A stretch of DNA of 43,206 nucleotides from CAMYKD01 sp041617155 (GTDB lineage Bacteria; Pseudomonadota; Alphaproteobacteria; Kiloniellales; JAKSDN01), in the NCBI GenBank assembly GCA_041617155.1, contig JBFJPL010000030.1:1-43206 (forward strand), read 5' to 3'. Positions 36,418 to 43,206 of this stretch are shown one piece after another (the first letter of the stretch is position 1; every line of letters starts with the position of its first letter). The translations under genes and the position numbers were made by a program. The notes under the pieces were generated by a model. That model saw only the letters and a list, made by a program, of their open reading frames with translations, did no database searches and had not been told where the DNA came from.

Positions 36418-37842
36418 ATGGCAAAGAACCTCGTTGGTCGAATCACACAGGTGATGGGTCCGGTCGTGGACGTCCAGTTCGACGGCGACCTACCGCCGAT
36501 TCTGAACGCGATGGAGACCGAAAACGATGGCCGCCGCCTCGTGCTCGAGGCCGCGCAGCATCTGGGCGAGAACATGGTGCGCACGATTGCCATGGACAGC
36601 ACCGAGGGTCTCGTGCGCGGCCGGGAAGTCAGGGACTCCGGCGCGCCAATCACCGTCCCCGTCGGGCCCGAGACCCTGGGCCGGATTATGAATGTCATCG
36701 GCGAGCCGATCGACGAGTTGGGTCCGATCAAGACCAAGATGTCGTCGCCGATCCACCGGCCGGCGCCCGAGTACGTCGACCAGTCGACCGATGCTGAGGT
36801 TCTGATCACCGGCATCAAGGTGGTCGACCTTTTGGCGCCTTACGCCAAGGGCGGTAAGATCGGCCTTTTCGGCGGCGCCGGCGTTGGCAAGACCGTGCTG
36901 ATCATGGAGTTGATCAACAATGTGGCCAAGACACACGGCGGCTATTCGGTGTTCGCCGGCGTCGGCGAGCGCACGCGTGAGGGCAACGACCTCTATCACG
37001 AGATGATGGAATCGGGCGTGATCAAGCGCGGCGAGCCGGGCTCCAAGGCAGCGCTCGTCTATGGCCAGATGAACGAGCCGCCTGGCGCGCGTGCGCGGGT
37101 CGGTCTGACCGGCCTGACCCAGGCCGAATACTTCCGCGACGAAGAAGGTCAGGACGTCCTCCTGTTCATCGATAACATCTTCCGCTTCACCCAGGCGGGT
37201 TCAGAAGTCTCGGCCCTACTCGGCCGTATACCCTCGGCGGTCGGATACCAGCCCACACTAGCGACCGACATGGGCACGCTGCAGGAGCGGATCACGACGA
37301 CTAAGAAGGGATCGATCACCTCGGTGCAGGCGATCTATGTGCCGGCCGACGACCTGACCGACCCGGCACCGGCCACCTCCTTCGCGCACCTGGACGCGAC
37401 CACGGTGCTGTCGCGCCAGATCGCCGAGCTCGGCATTTATCCCGCCGTCGATCCGCTCGACTCGACCAGCCGCATCCTCGATCCCTTCGTGGTCGGCGAG
37501 GAGCACTACAACGTAGCCCGCGAGGTGCAGCGCATCCTGCAGTCCTATAGGGCGCTGCAGGACATCATCGCGATCCTCGGCATGGACGAGCTCTCGGAAG
37601 AGGACAAGCTGACCGTGGCGCGGGCGCGCAAGATCCAGCGATTCCTGTCACAGCCCTTCGACGTGGCCCAAGTCTTCACCGGCAGCCCGGGCGTCCAAGT
37701 GCCGTTGGACGAAACGATTCGCGGCTTCAAGGGCATCTGCGCGGGCGAATTCGACCATCTGCCGGAAGCCGCCTTCTATATGGTGGGCACGATCGACGAA
37801 GCGGTCGAGAAGGCGCGCAGGATGGCGGCCGAGGCGGCTTGA
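36418..37842 (+). CDS. atpD: F1 ATP synthase beta subunit
   Basis: 474 residues. Catalytic subunit. P-loop GGAGVGKT at 152-159, catalytic Glu region GVGERTREGNDLYHEM near 180, Walker B VLLFIDNIFRFTQAGSEVSALLGR near 242 region (written here only by position, VLLFIDN), and the DELSEEDK segment near 384. Ribosome site GAGGGAG before the ATG. Followed after 29 bp by atpC. Confidence 0.99.
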   Translation: MAKNLVGRITQVMGPVVDVQFDGDLPPILNAMETENDGRRLVLEAAQHLGENMVRTIAMDSTEGLVRGREVRDSGAPITVPVGPETLGRIMNVIGEPIDELGPIKTKMSSPIHRPAPEYVDQSTDAEVLITGIKVVDLLAPYAKGGKIGLFGGAGVGKTVLIMELINNVAKTHGGYSVFAGVGERTREGNDLYHEMMESGVIKRGEPGSKAALVYGQMNEPPGARARVGLTGLTQAEYFRDEEGQDVLLFIDNIFRFTQAGSEVSALLGRIPSAVGYQPTLATDMGTLQERITTTKKGSITSVQAIYVPADDLTDPAPATSFAHLDATTVLSRQIAELGIYPAVDPLDSTSRILDPFVVGEEHYNVAREVQRILQSYRALQDIIAILGMDELSEEDKLTVARARKIQRFLSQPFDVAQVFTGSPGVQVPLDETIRGFKGICAGEFDHLPEAAFYMVGTIDEAVEKARRMAAEAA

Positions 37843-37871
37843 GTCAGGGTCCGGCATCGGAGTGATGTGCA

Positions 37872-38279
37872 TTGGCCGATAACAAAGTCGAATTCGAATT
37901 GGTCTCGCCGGAGCGGCTCCTTCTGTCCGAGCCGGTCGACATGGTGGTCGTGCCAGGCTCGGAGGGCGACTTCGGTGTGCTGGTGCAGCACGCACCGATG
38001 GTGTCCACGCTCCGGCCAGGCGTCATTTCGGTACACAACGGCGGCCAGGTGAGCGAGCGGATCTTCGTTGCCGGTGGTTTCGCCGAGGTCACGGCAGCGC
38101 GCTGTACGGTATTGGCGGAGCAGGCGCTGCCGGTCGCGGACATCGATCGACCGGCTGCGGAGCAGCAACTTAAGGACGCTCAGGAGGACCTGGCCGACGC
38201 CAAGAATGACGCGGAACGCAAGGCTGCTGAAGAACAGATCGCCGTTGCCGAAGCCAAGCTGCAGGTGGTCGGGAGCTGA
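37872..38279 (+). CDS. atpC: F1 ATP synthase epsilon subunit
   Basis: 135 residues. The N-terminal beta-sandwich (VEFELVSPERLL, VPGSEGDFGVLVQHAPM) and the short C-terminal helical hairpin are complete; the subunit links the gamma shaft to the c-ring and can inhibit ATP hydrolysis. The only in-frame start is TTG at 37872, because TGA lies 9 bp upstream; GGAG at 37859-37862 is a suitable ribosome site. Last gene of the F1 operon. Confidence 0.97.
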   Translation: MADNKVEFELVSPERLLLSEPVDMVVVPGSEGDFGVLVQHAPMVSTLRPGVISVHNGGQVSERIFVAGGFAEVTAARCTVLAEQALPVADIDRPAAEQQLKDAQEDLADAKNDAERKAAEEQIAVAEAKLQVVGS

Positions 38280-38284
38280 ATTTC

Positions 38285-38298
38285 CGGGCGGTTGCCCG
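38285..38298 (+). terminator. weak hairpin after atpC
   Basis: CGGGC-GGTT-GCCCG just after the atpC stop. The stem is 5 bp with no T-run, so it could be a weak terminator or a 3' mRNA stabiliser. The 96-bp gap to ggt holds nothing else recognisable. Confidence 0.25.
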
Positions 38299-38375
38299 AC
38301 CCGCGTTCTACCCTCCTCTAAGCCAATCGCTGCGGTTGCGATGATGGCGGCCCAACAAGGTTGGAGGCGCCGTTC

Positions 38376-40118
38376 ATGAGTCCTGCCGGCCGTGCACCGT
38401 ACCTGCTTTACCGCCTCATCGCCCTCTGCCTTCTGCCCGGCTTGCCGCCGGAGGCCGCCGCACAGGAAGCGGCGATTCAGTCCGCGCGCGACATGTTCTA
38501 TCCGGGCCTGGCGCGCAACGGAATGGTGGCCAGCCAGGAGGCGGTCGTGACGCGCATCGGTGTCGAAACGCTGAAGCGTGGCGGCAACGCGATCGACGCC
38601 GCCGCCGCGGTCGGCTTTACGCTAGCCGTGACCTTGCCACGCGCGGGCAACCTGGGGGGTGGCGGTTTCATGCTGATCCACAGCGCGAAGACCGGCCAGA
38701 CGGTCGCTCTCGACCATCGCGAAATGGCCCCCGCGGCCGCGTCGCGCGACATGTACCTTGCCGCGGACGGCACGGTCGACCGGCAACGGGCACGTTCCAG
38801 CTATCTTTCAGTCGGCGTCCCCGGCACGGTGGCCGGACTCGCCTTGGCGGTGGAGCGGTTCGGCAGCCTGCCCCTTGCTGAGGTGATTCGGCCGGCCATA
38901 CGGTTGGCCGAGGAGGGGATGATCGTCACGCGCGAACTCGCCGCGTCGCTCGAGTCCGGGCGCCAGCGCCTTGGCCGCTGGCCGCAAAGCGCCGCGATAT
39001 TTCTCAAGCCGGACGGCAGCGCCTACCGACCGGGCGACCGGCTGGTGCAGCGTGATCTGGCCTGGTCCCTGCGACAGATTGCCGAGCAGGGCCCGGCCGC
39101 CTTCTACCGGGGCGCCGTGGCCGAGCGGATCGCCGCCGATATGGCGGCCAATGGCGGGCTTATCTCCATGGCCGATCTGGCCGCCTACCGGCCGGTGATG
39201 CGCCAGCCGGTGAGGGGCAACTATCGGGGATTCGAGATCGCCTCGATGCCGCCGCCGAGCTCCGGCGGCGTACACTTGGTACAGCTGCTCAATATTCTCG
39301 AGGGCTTTCCGATCGGCGCACTCGGCCATAACGGCGCCTCGACCAATCACCTTATGGCCGAGGCGATGAAACTGGCCTATGCCGATCGCAGCCAGCACCT
39401 GGGCGATCCGGATTTCTGGCGGATTCCGGTTGCCGGCTTGACCTCGAAAGCCTATGCCGAGGGCCTGAGGCGGAAGATCGACCGGCGCTGCGCCGCCTTG
39501 GCGTCGGAGATCGCGCCCGGCGACCCTCAGCCCTATGAAAGCGATCAAACCACCCAATTCTCGGTCATGGACCGGGACGGCAATGTGGTCGCCAACACCA
39601 CGACCATCAACTTCAGCTACGGCACCGGGATCGTGGCCGCGGGCACCGACATATTGCTCAACAACGAGATGGACGATTTCTCCGCAAAGCCGGGCATGCC
39701 CAACGCCTACGGACTGATCGGCGGCGCGGCCAACGCGATCGAGCCGGCCAAGCGGCCCTTGAGCTCCATGACGCCGACCATCATGTTCAAGGACGGTCAG
39801 CCCTTCCTGGCAACCGGCAGCCCGGGTGGCAGCCGCATCATCACTACGGTTCTGCAGGTCGTCATGAACTTGGTCGACCATGGCATGAACGTCGCGGCGA
39901 CGACCGCAGCTCCGCGCATCCACCATCAGTGGCTGCCCGACGAGCTAAGGGTCGAGCAGGGCCTCAGCCCCGACACGGTTCAGGCACTCACGGCCCTGGG
40001 TCACAAGGTGGTGGTCAAGAATGCCATCGGCAGTAGCCGGTCGATCAAGCGGGCCGGGCAAGGATTCTTCGGCGCATCCGACCCACGCCGTTCGGGTGCC
40101 TTGACCTTGGGCTACTAG
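38376..40118 (+). CDS. ggt: gamma-glutamyltransferase
   Basis: Periplasmic, self-processing Ntn-hydrolase that cleaves gamma-glutamyl bonds (for example glutathione). 580 residues. Signal peptide about 1-27 (ending AAA). Large-subunit marks are GMVASQEAVVTRIGVE, GGNAIDAAAAVGF and NLGGGGFML. The catalytic Thr that starts the small subunit lies in QTTQFSVMDRDGNVV near 393, followed by TTTINFSYGTGI, LLNNEMDDFS, and PLSSMTPTI. ATG 38376 was chosen over an upstream TTG because that TTG is part of the GGAGG ribosome site (38362-38366). Confidence 0.96.
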   Translation: MSPAGRAPYLLYRLIALCLLPGLPPEAAAQEAAIQSARDMFYPGLARNGMVASQEAVVTRIGVETLKRGGNAIDAAAAVGFTLAVTLPRAGNLGGGGFMLIHSAKTGQTVALDHREMAPAAASRDMYLAADGTVDRQRARSSYLSVGVPGTVAGLALAVERFGSLPLAEVIRPAIRLAEEGMIVTRELAASLESGRQRLGRWPQSAAIFLKPDGSAYRPGDRLVQRDLAWSLRQIAEQGPAAFYRGAVAERIAADMAANGGLISMADLAAYRPVMRQPVRGNYRGFEIASMPPPSSGGVHLVQLLNILEGFPIGALGHNGASTNHLMAEAMKLAYADRSQHLGDPDFWRIPVAGLTSKAYAEGLRRKIDRRCAALASEIAPGDPQPYESDQTTQFSVMDRDGNVVANTTTINFSYGTGIVAAGTDILLNNEMDDFSAKPGMPNAYGLIGGAANAIEPAKRPLSSMTPTIMFKDGQPFLATGSPGGSRIITTVLQVVMNLVDHGMNVAATTAAPRIHHQWLPDELRVEQGLSPDTVQALTALGHKVVVKNAIGSSRSIKRAGQGFFGASDPRRSGALTLGY

Positions 40119-40129
40119 GAGCCGGTTGG

Positions 40130-40627
40130 TCACGGCGCCAGTAATCCGGCGAATTCCTCCAGCACGTCCCGATAGAGTTGTCGCTTGAAGGGGACGATCA
40201 GGCTTGGCAGCTGTTCGCAGGCGGCCCAGCGCCAGGTGCTGAACTCTGGCGACCCGGCGGCCAGATCGATATCGCTGTCCTGGCCCAGGAAGCGCATGAC
40301 GAACCACTTTTGGGTCTGGCCGCGGTAGCGCCCGCCCCATACATTTGGGACCAGCTCCGCAGGAAGGTCGTAGGCCAACCAGCGGCTGCTTTCGGCAATG
40401 ATCTCGGCCTTTGCGGTGCCGGTCTCTTCCTCCAGTTCGCGCAACGCCGCCGCGCGCGGCGTCTCGCCCTTGTCGATGCCGCCCTGGGGCATCTGCCAGG
40501 CGGCGATACGGGTGTCCCGGCGCTGGCCAACAAAGACTTCGTTGTCCCGGTTGAGCAGCAGGATGCCGACGCCGCGCCGGTAAGGCAGATGTTCGAGATC
40601 TTTCAGTTCCCGCGATTCCCTGGCCAT
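40130..40627 (-). CDS. rppH: RNA pyrophosphohydrolase (Nudix)
   Basis: 165 residues. Removes pyrophosphate from 5' ends of mRNA, starting decay. YRRGVGILLLNRDNEVFVGQR and AAWQMPQGGIDKGE are typical for RppH. The Nudix box runs from Gly50 to about 72 (GGIDKGETPRAAALRELEEE, with the two catalytic Glu). Later YRGQTQKWFVMRF and EFSTWRW complete the RppH pattern. It starts 6 bp after the upstream gene, so it is the last gene of the ctpA-DPD-rppH unit. Confidence 0.96.
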   Translation of the reverse strand: MARESRELKDLEHLPYRRGVGILLLNRDNEVFVGQRRDTRIAAWQMPQGGIDKGETPRAAALRELEEETGTAKAEIIAESSRWLAYDLPAELVPNVWGGRYRGQTQKWFVMRFLGQDSDIDLAAGSPEFSTWRWAACEQLPSLIVPFKRQLYRDVLEEFAGLLAP

Positions 40628-40633
40628 GGTCGA

Positions 40634-41782
40634 TCAGCCGCTGTCCGCGCTGCCGACCAAGGTCGAGAGGGGCACCAGGGCAAAGCCGCGCGACTCGAGG
40701 CCTTCCGCCCAGTCGACCAGCCGCTCCAGGGTCACCGGTAAGGACCGGCCCATGGCAATCGAATTGCCGCGCGCCACGGCCAAGCGCTCGATCTGCGCCA
40801 GACGCGCGCGGATCGACTCCCGGTTCGGCGTGCCGTCATCCAGCGAGCGGTCGTTGATCGCGTGGCGCAGCGCCAAGTCCGCCGCCAGTCGCCCCGAGAC
40901 GCTCTGTTCACTCGAGCGGTTGTCGAGAAACAGGACACCCCTTGCCTTGAGTTCCTGAAGTATCGGATGAAGATCGGCCTCGGACGTGGTGAAGCGTGAC
41001 CCCATGACTGCGGCGACACCGAGGGCACCCTGACCCCGGGCCAGAATCCATTGAAGCCGTTCGAGATTCTGAGCGGCGTCCAGGCCGGTCAGGAGCGCCC
41101 TTGGTCCGGGGTCGTCTTGCGGAAAGGTCGAGGGTTCCATCGGCAGGTCGATCATAACTTCATGCCCCCTGGCGCGGGCGCGGGCAAACCATTGGGCCAG
41201 GTCGTCGGCATAGGGCGAGAAGGACAAGGTAACCGCCGCCGGCAGACGCGCAATCGCCATTTCACTTACAGCCTGCGATAGACCAAGGCCCGTAACGACA
41301 ACCGCAATGCGGGGAGTTTTCTTGGCGGCCATGCTCGGTGCCGGATCGGGCACCGGCGTGGACTCGGTCGGTTCAGGTTCGGGCGCTGCTTCCGTGGCCG
41401 TAGTCTGGCTTTCATCGACGGTCTCGGCCGGCACCGATTGCGAAGTTTGATCGGGCTCGGTCACCTGGGTGGGTTGGTCCTCGGTCGCCGGTGGATCGGC
41501 GACGGCAGGCGGCCCCGCTGGTCTGCTTTCGACGACTGTCTCCGTTGGGGTGCCGTCTAACGGCTCGTAGGGATCGATCGGCGCGGGCGGCTCCGCCGCG
41601 TCGTCTTCGAGTGGCAGGACGAAGGCCCAATCACCGCCGGTGCGCGCGGCGTCCGACAACCCATTGATGTAGACAAATCCCCCGACGGCCGCACAAAACG
41701 CGAGCAGCAACAGCCAGGCAACGAAAAGCGCGCTCGGGCCGCGTCGTTCGCCGGACGCCCGAGACGAAGGCGAACGCGACAC
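40634..41782 (-). CDS. divergent polysaccharide deacetylase family protein
   Basis: 382 residues. One N-terminal membrane anchor (about 18-42) is followed by a Pro/Glu/Thr-rich linker (to about 155), then the DPD domain: IAVVVTGLGLS near 160, VTLSFSPYADDLAQW, GHEVMIDLPMEP, MGSRFTT, LFLDNRSS, and SIAMGRSLP. In the first motif, TG takes the place of the Asp-Asp of classical deacetylases, so catalysis is doubtful. GTG start at 41782, 20 bp after ctpA. Neighbours (EnvC, CtpA) suggest a role in the cell wall or envelope. Confidence 0.93.
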   Translation of the reverse strand: MSRSPSSRASGERRGPSALFVAWLLLLAFCAAVGGFVYINGLSDAARTGGDWAFVLPLEDDAAEPPAPIDPYEPLDGTPTETVVESRPAGPPAVADPPATEDQPTQVTEPDQTSQSVPAETVDESQTTATEAAPEPEPTESTPVPDPAPSMAAKKTPRIAVVVTGLGLSQAVSEMAIARLPAAVTLSFSPYADDLAQWFARARARGHEVMIDLPMEPSTFPQDDPGPRALLTGLDAAQNLERLQWILARGQGALGVAAVMGSRFTTSEADLHPILQELKARGVLFLDNRSSEQSVSGRLAADLALRHAINDRSLDDGTPNRESIRARLAQIERLAVARGNSIAMGRSLPVTLERLVDWAEGLESRGFALVPLSTLVGSADSG

Positions 41783-41802
41783 GGCCCGATTTCGCCGATC
41801 GG

Positions 41803-43098
41803 TCAGTTGACCGCGCGTTGGTTGAACAGGGCGAGCCCTCGCAACAGGTCAAGTGCACGGGCCAATTGGTAGTCCTGCGGCGGATCGTTCGCGGTGTTCG
41901 GCTCGGACGACGAAGGCTCCGGGGAGTCTGGCGTTTCGGCGCCGCCGGTGGCCCCGGGGTTCTCCAGCGCGCCCCGCAGATCGGCCTCGCTGCGAGGCGG
42001 CCCGGTCTCCAAGGCTTCGATCCGCGCTGGCTCGACCAGGATATCCGGATCAATGCCCTTGGCCTGAATCGAGCGTCCCGAGGGCGTGAAATAGCGCGCC
42101 GTCGTCAATCGCATGGCGCCGTGCCCGGGCAGCGGGATGATGGTCTGAACCGAACCCTTGCCGAAGGACTTGGTGCCCATGACGATCGCCCGTCCGTGGT
42201 CCTGTAGTGCGCCGGCGACGATCTCCGAAGCCGAAGCGGACCCGCCGTTGATCAACACGATGATTGGCAAGCCGTCGGCGAGGTCACCCTGGCGTGCATT
42301 GAAGCGCTGGGCGTCGTCTGCGTGGCGCCCCCGGGTCGAGACGATTTCACCTTGGTGCAGAAAGGCGTCGGACACGGCGATCGCCTGGTCGAGCAGGCCG
42401 CCGGGGTTGTTCCTGAGATCAAGCACATACCCGGCAAGCTTATCGCCCAGCTCGTCCCTGATGTCGCGGATTTCCTTCTCGAGCCCCGACGAGGTCTGCT
42501 CGTTGAATGCGGTGACACGCAGGTATCCGACCTTGTCTTCGACGCGGCTGCGCACGGAGCGGATCTTGATCACGGCCCGAGTGATGGTGACGTCGAAGGG
42601 GTCCCTTTTGCCGCGTCGGATCGTCAGCTTGATGTCCGTATTGACCAATCCCCTCATCTTCTCGACCGCCTCGGCGAGTGTCAAACCGAGCACCGGTTCG
42701 CCGTCCAGGTGGCTGATCAGATCGCCGGCCTGAACACCAGCCCGGAATGCCGGTGTTTCGTCGATCGGCGATACCACCTTGACGAAGCCGTTTTCCATTG
42801 TGACCTCGATTCCCAGGCCGCCGAACTCGCCCTTGGTCTGGACCTGCATGTCGCCGAACGACTTGTTGTCCAGATAGCTCGAGTGGGGGTCCAAAGAGGT
42901 CAGCATGCCGCGAATGGCCGTTTCAATCAGCTTCTCGTCGGTGACCTGTTCTACGTAGTCGGCGCGCACGCGCTCGAAAACGTCGCCGAACAGCTTCAGC
43001 TGTCGATATGTCTCGGATTTGTCGCTCTGAGACGAACCGGTCTGAGGAACCAGAAGTATCAGGGCAGCGAGCGCCACTGTCAGTCGAAACCTAGGCAT
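41803..43098 (-). CDS. ctpA: S41 family C-terminal processing peptidase
   Basis: 431 residues. Periplasmic serine protease. Signal peptide about 1-24. The PDZ domain covers about 90-175 (GEFGGLGIEVTMENG, AGVQAGDLISHLDG). The catalytic core has GYLRVTAFNEQTSSGLEK, LDLRNNPGGLLD, the SASASE catalytic-serine signature at 287-292 and the Lys in GKGSVQT. The C-terminal 70 residues are a Pro/Glu/Ser-rich tail plus a short helix. The ATG overlaps the envC stop by one base (TAATG). Confidence 0.97.
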   Translation of the reverse strand: MPRFRLTVALAALILLVPQTGSSQSDKSETYRQLKLFGDVFERVRADYVEQVTDEKLIETAIRGMLTSLDPHSSYLDNKSFGDMQVQTKGEFGGLGIEVTMENGFVKVVSPIDETPAFRAGVQAGDLISHLDGEPVLGLTLAEAVEKMRGLVNTDIKLTIRRGKRDPFDVTITRAVIKIRSVRSRVEDKVGYLRVTAFNEQTSSGLEKEIRDIRDELGDKLAGYVLDLRNNPGGLLDQAIAVSDAFLHQGEIVSTRGRHADDAQRFNARQGDLADGLPIIVLINGGSASASEIVAGALQDHGRAIVMGTKSFGKGSVQTIIPLPGHGAMRLTTARYFTPSGRSIQAKGIDPDILVEPARIEALETGPPRSEADLRGALENPGATGGAETPDSPEPSSSEPNTANDPPQDYQLARALDLLRGLALFNQRAVN

Positions 43099-43206
43099 TA
43101 GCCTTGCACCTTGTCATTTGTTGTTGCCAGCCACGGCAGCGGGTTGATCGGCTGCCCGCTCCGTCGGAGTTCGAGATAAAGCACCGGGTCGCCGTTTTCG
43201 GGGCGA
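43098..43206 (-). CDS. envC: murein hydrolase activator EnvC / M23 peptidase, C-terminal end only
   Basis: Only the last 35 residues lie in the window (the 5' part is beyond base 43206). They read ENGDPVLYLELRRSGQPINP then LPWL and a short tail, the characteristic C-terminus of LytM/M23-type EnvC proteins, which activate amidases during cell separation. The TAA stop overlaps the ctpA ATG, so the two are translationally coupled. It is recognisable despite its short length. Confidence 0.85.
   Translation of the reverse strand, partial: RPENGDPVLYLELRRSGQPINPLPWLATTNDKVQG

Overview
The window is a GC-rich bacterial chromosome segment, almost certainly from an alphaproteobacterium of Rhodospirillales type. 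Three things point there: a sucC-sucD-sucA-sucB...lpd cluster, an F1-only ATP synthase operon (atpHAGDC) with no F0 genes beside it, and the core blocks fsa-DUF484-xerC / priA and envC-ctpA-DPD-rppH. Intergenic repeats of the type often mis-translated as LPGLTRQS/SRVKPAND in alphaproteobacteria fit as well. No rRNA, tRNA, CRISPR array or intact transposase was seen.

Layout. 1-1017: 3' part of a membrane protein gene. 1191-8322: succinyl-CoA synthetase, both 2-oxoglutarate dehydrogenase subunits (E1, E2) and a small unknown ORF, one co-directional TCA-cycle operon. 8546-13494: a complete TRAP transporter of the lipoprotein-assisted (TPAT) kind, tatT-tatP-tatQM, and a TauE/SafE permease, lying between E2 and E3. 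13625-15034: lpdA (E3). 15147-16732: a secreted, degenerate metallo-beta-lactamase-fold protein and a GFA-family protein. 16990-19880: a convergent pair of predicted lipoproteins, one a double-HKD phospholipase D-like enzyme, the other an endonuclease/exonuclease/phosphatase-fold enzyme. 20137-21526: a degraded area with a frameshifted membrane gene, two small lower-GC ORFs, a REP/MITE-like inverted repeat and a decayed copy of the xerC 3' end. 21876-26631: an exported beta-propeller with a 13-Asp tail, an exported DUF4331 protein with its own Asp-rich loop, an exported TPR protein, and a pterin dehydratase.

26918-43206 is core. xerC, DUF484 and fsa run on the minus strand, divergent from priA. 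An unknown minus-strand gene is tail-to-tail with priA. Then come atpHAGDC and a gamma-glutamyltransferase on the plus strand, and envC(partial)-ctpA-DPD-rppH on the minus strand, tightly packed.

The most notable points are: (i) direct repeats of the xerC 3' end at 21.3 and 26.9 kb, in the orientation expected for a segment inserted at the 3' end of xerC, enclosing the beta-propeller/DUF4331/TPR cassette; (ii) that cassette itself, an exported acidic-protein set of unknown role; (iii) the TPAT transporter inside the 2-oxoglutarate dehydrogenase cluster, whose binding protein seems to lack the usual substrate-binding Arg; (iv) an E2 subunit with two lipoyl domains plus a partial second E3-binding domain; and (v) several long perfect dyads in non-coding DNA. 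Domain assignments come from recognising motifs by eye; no database search was run.
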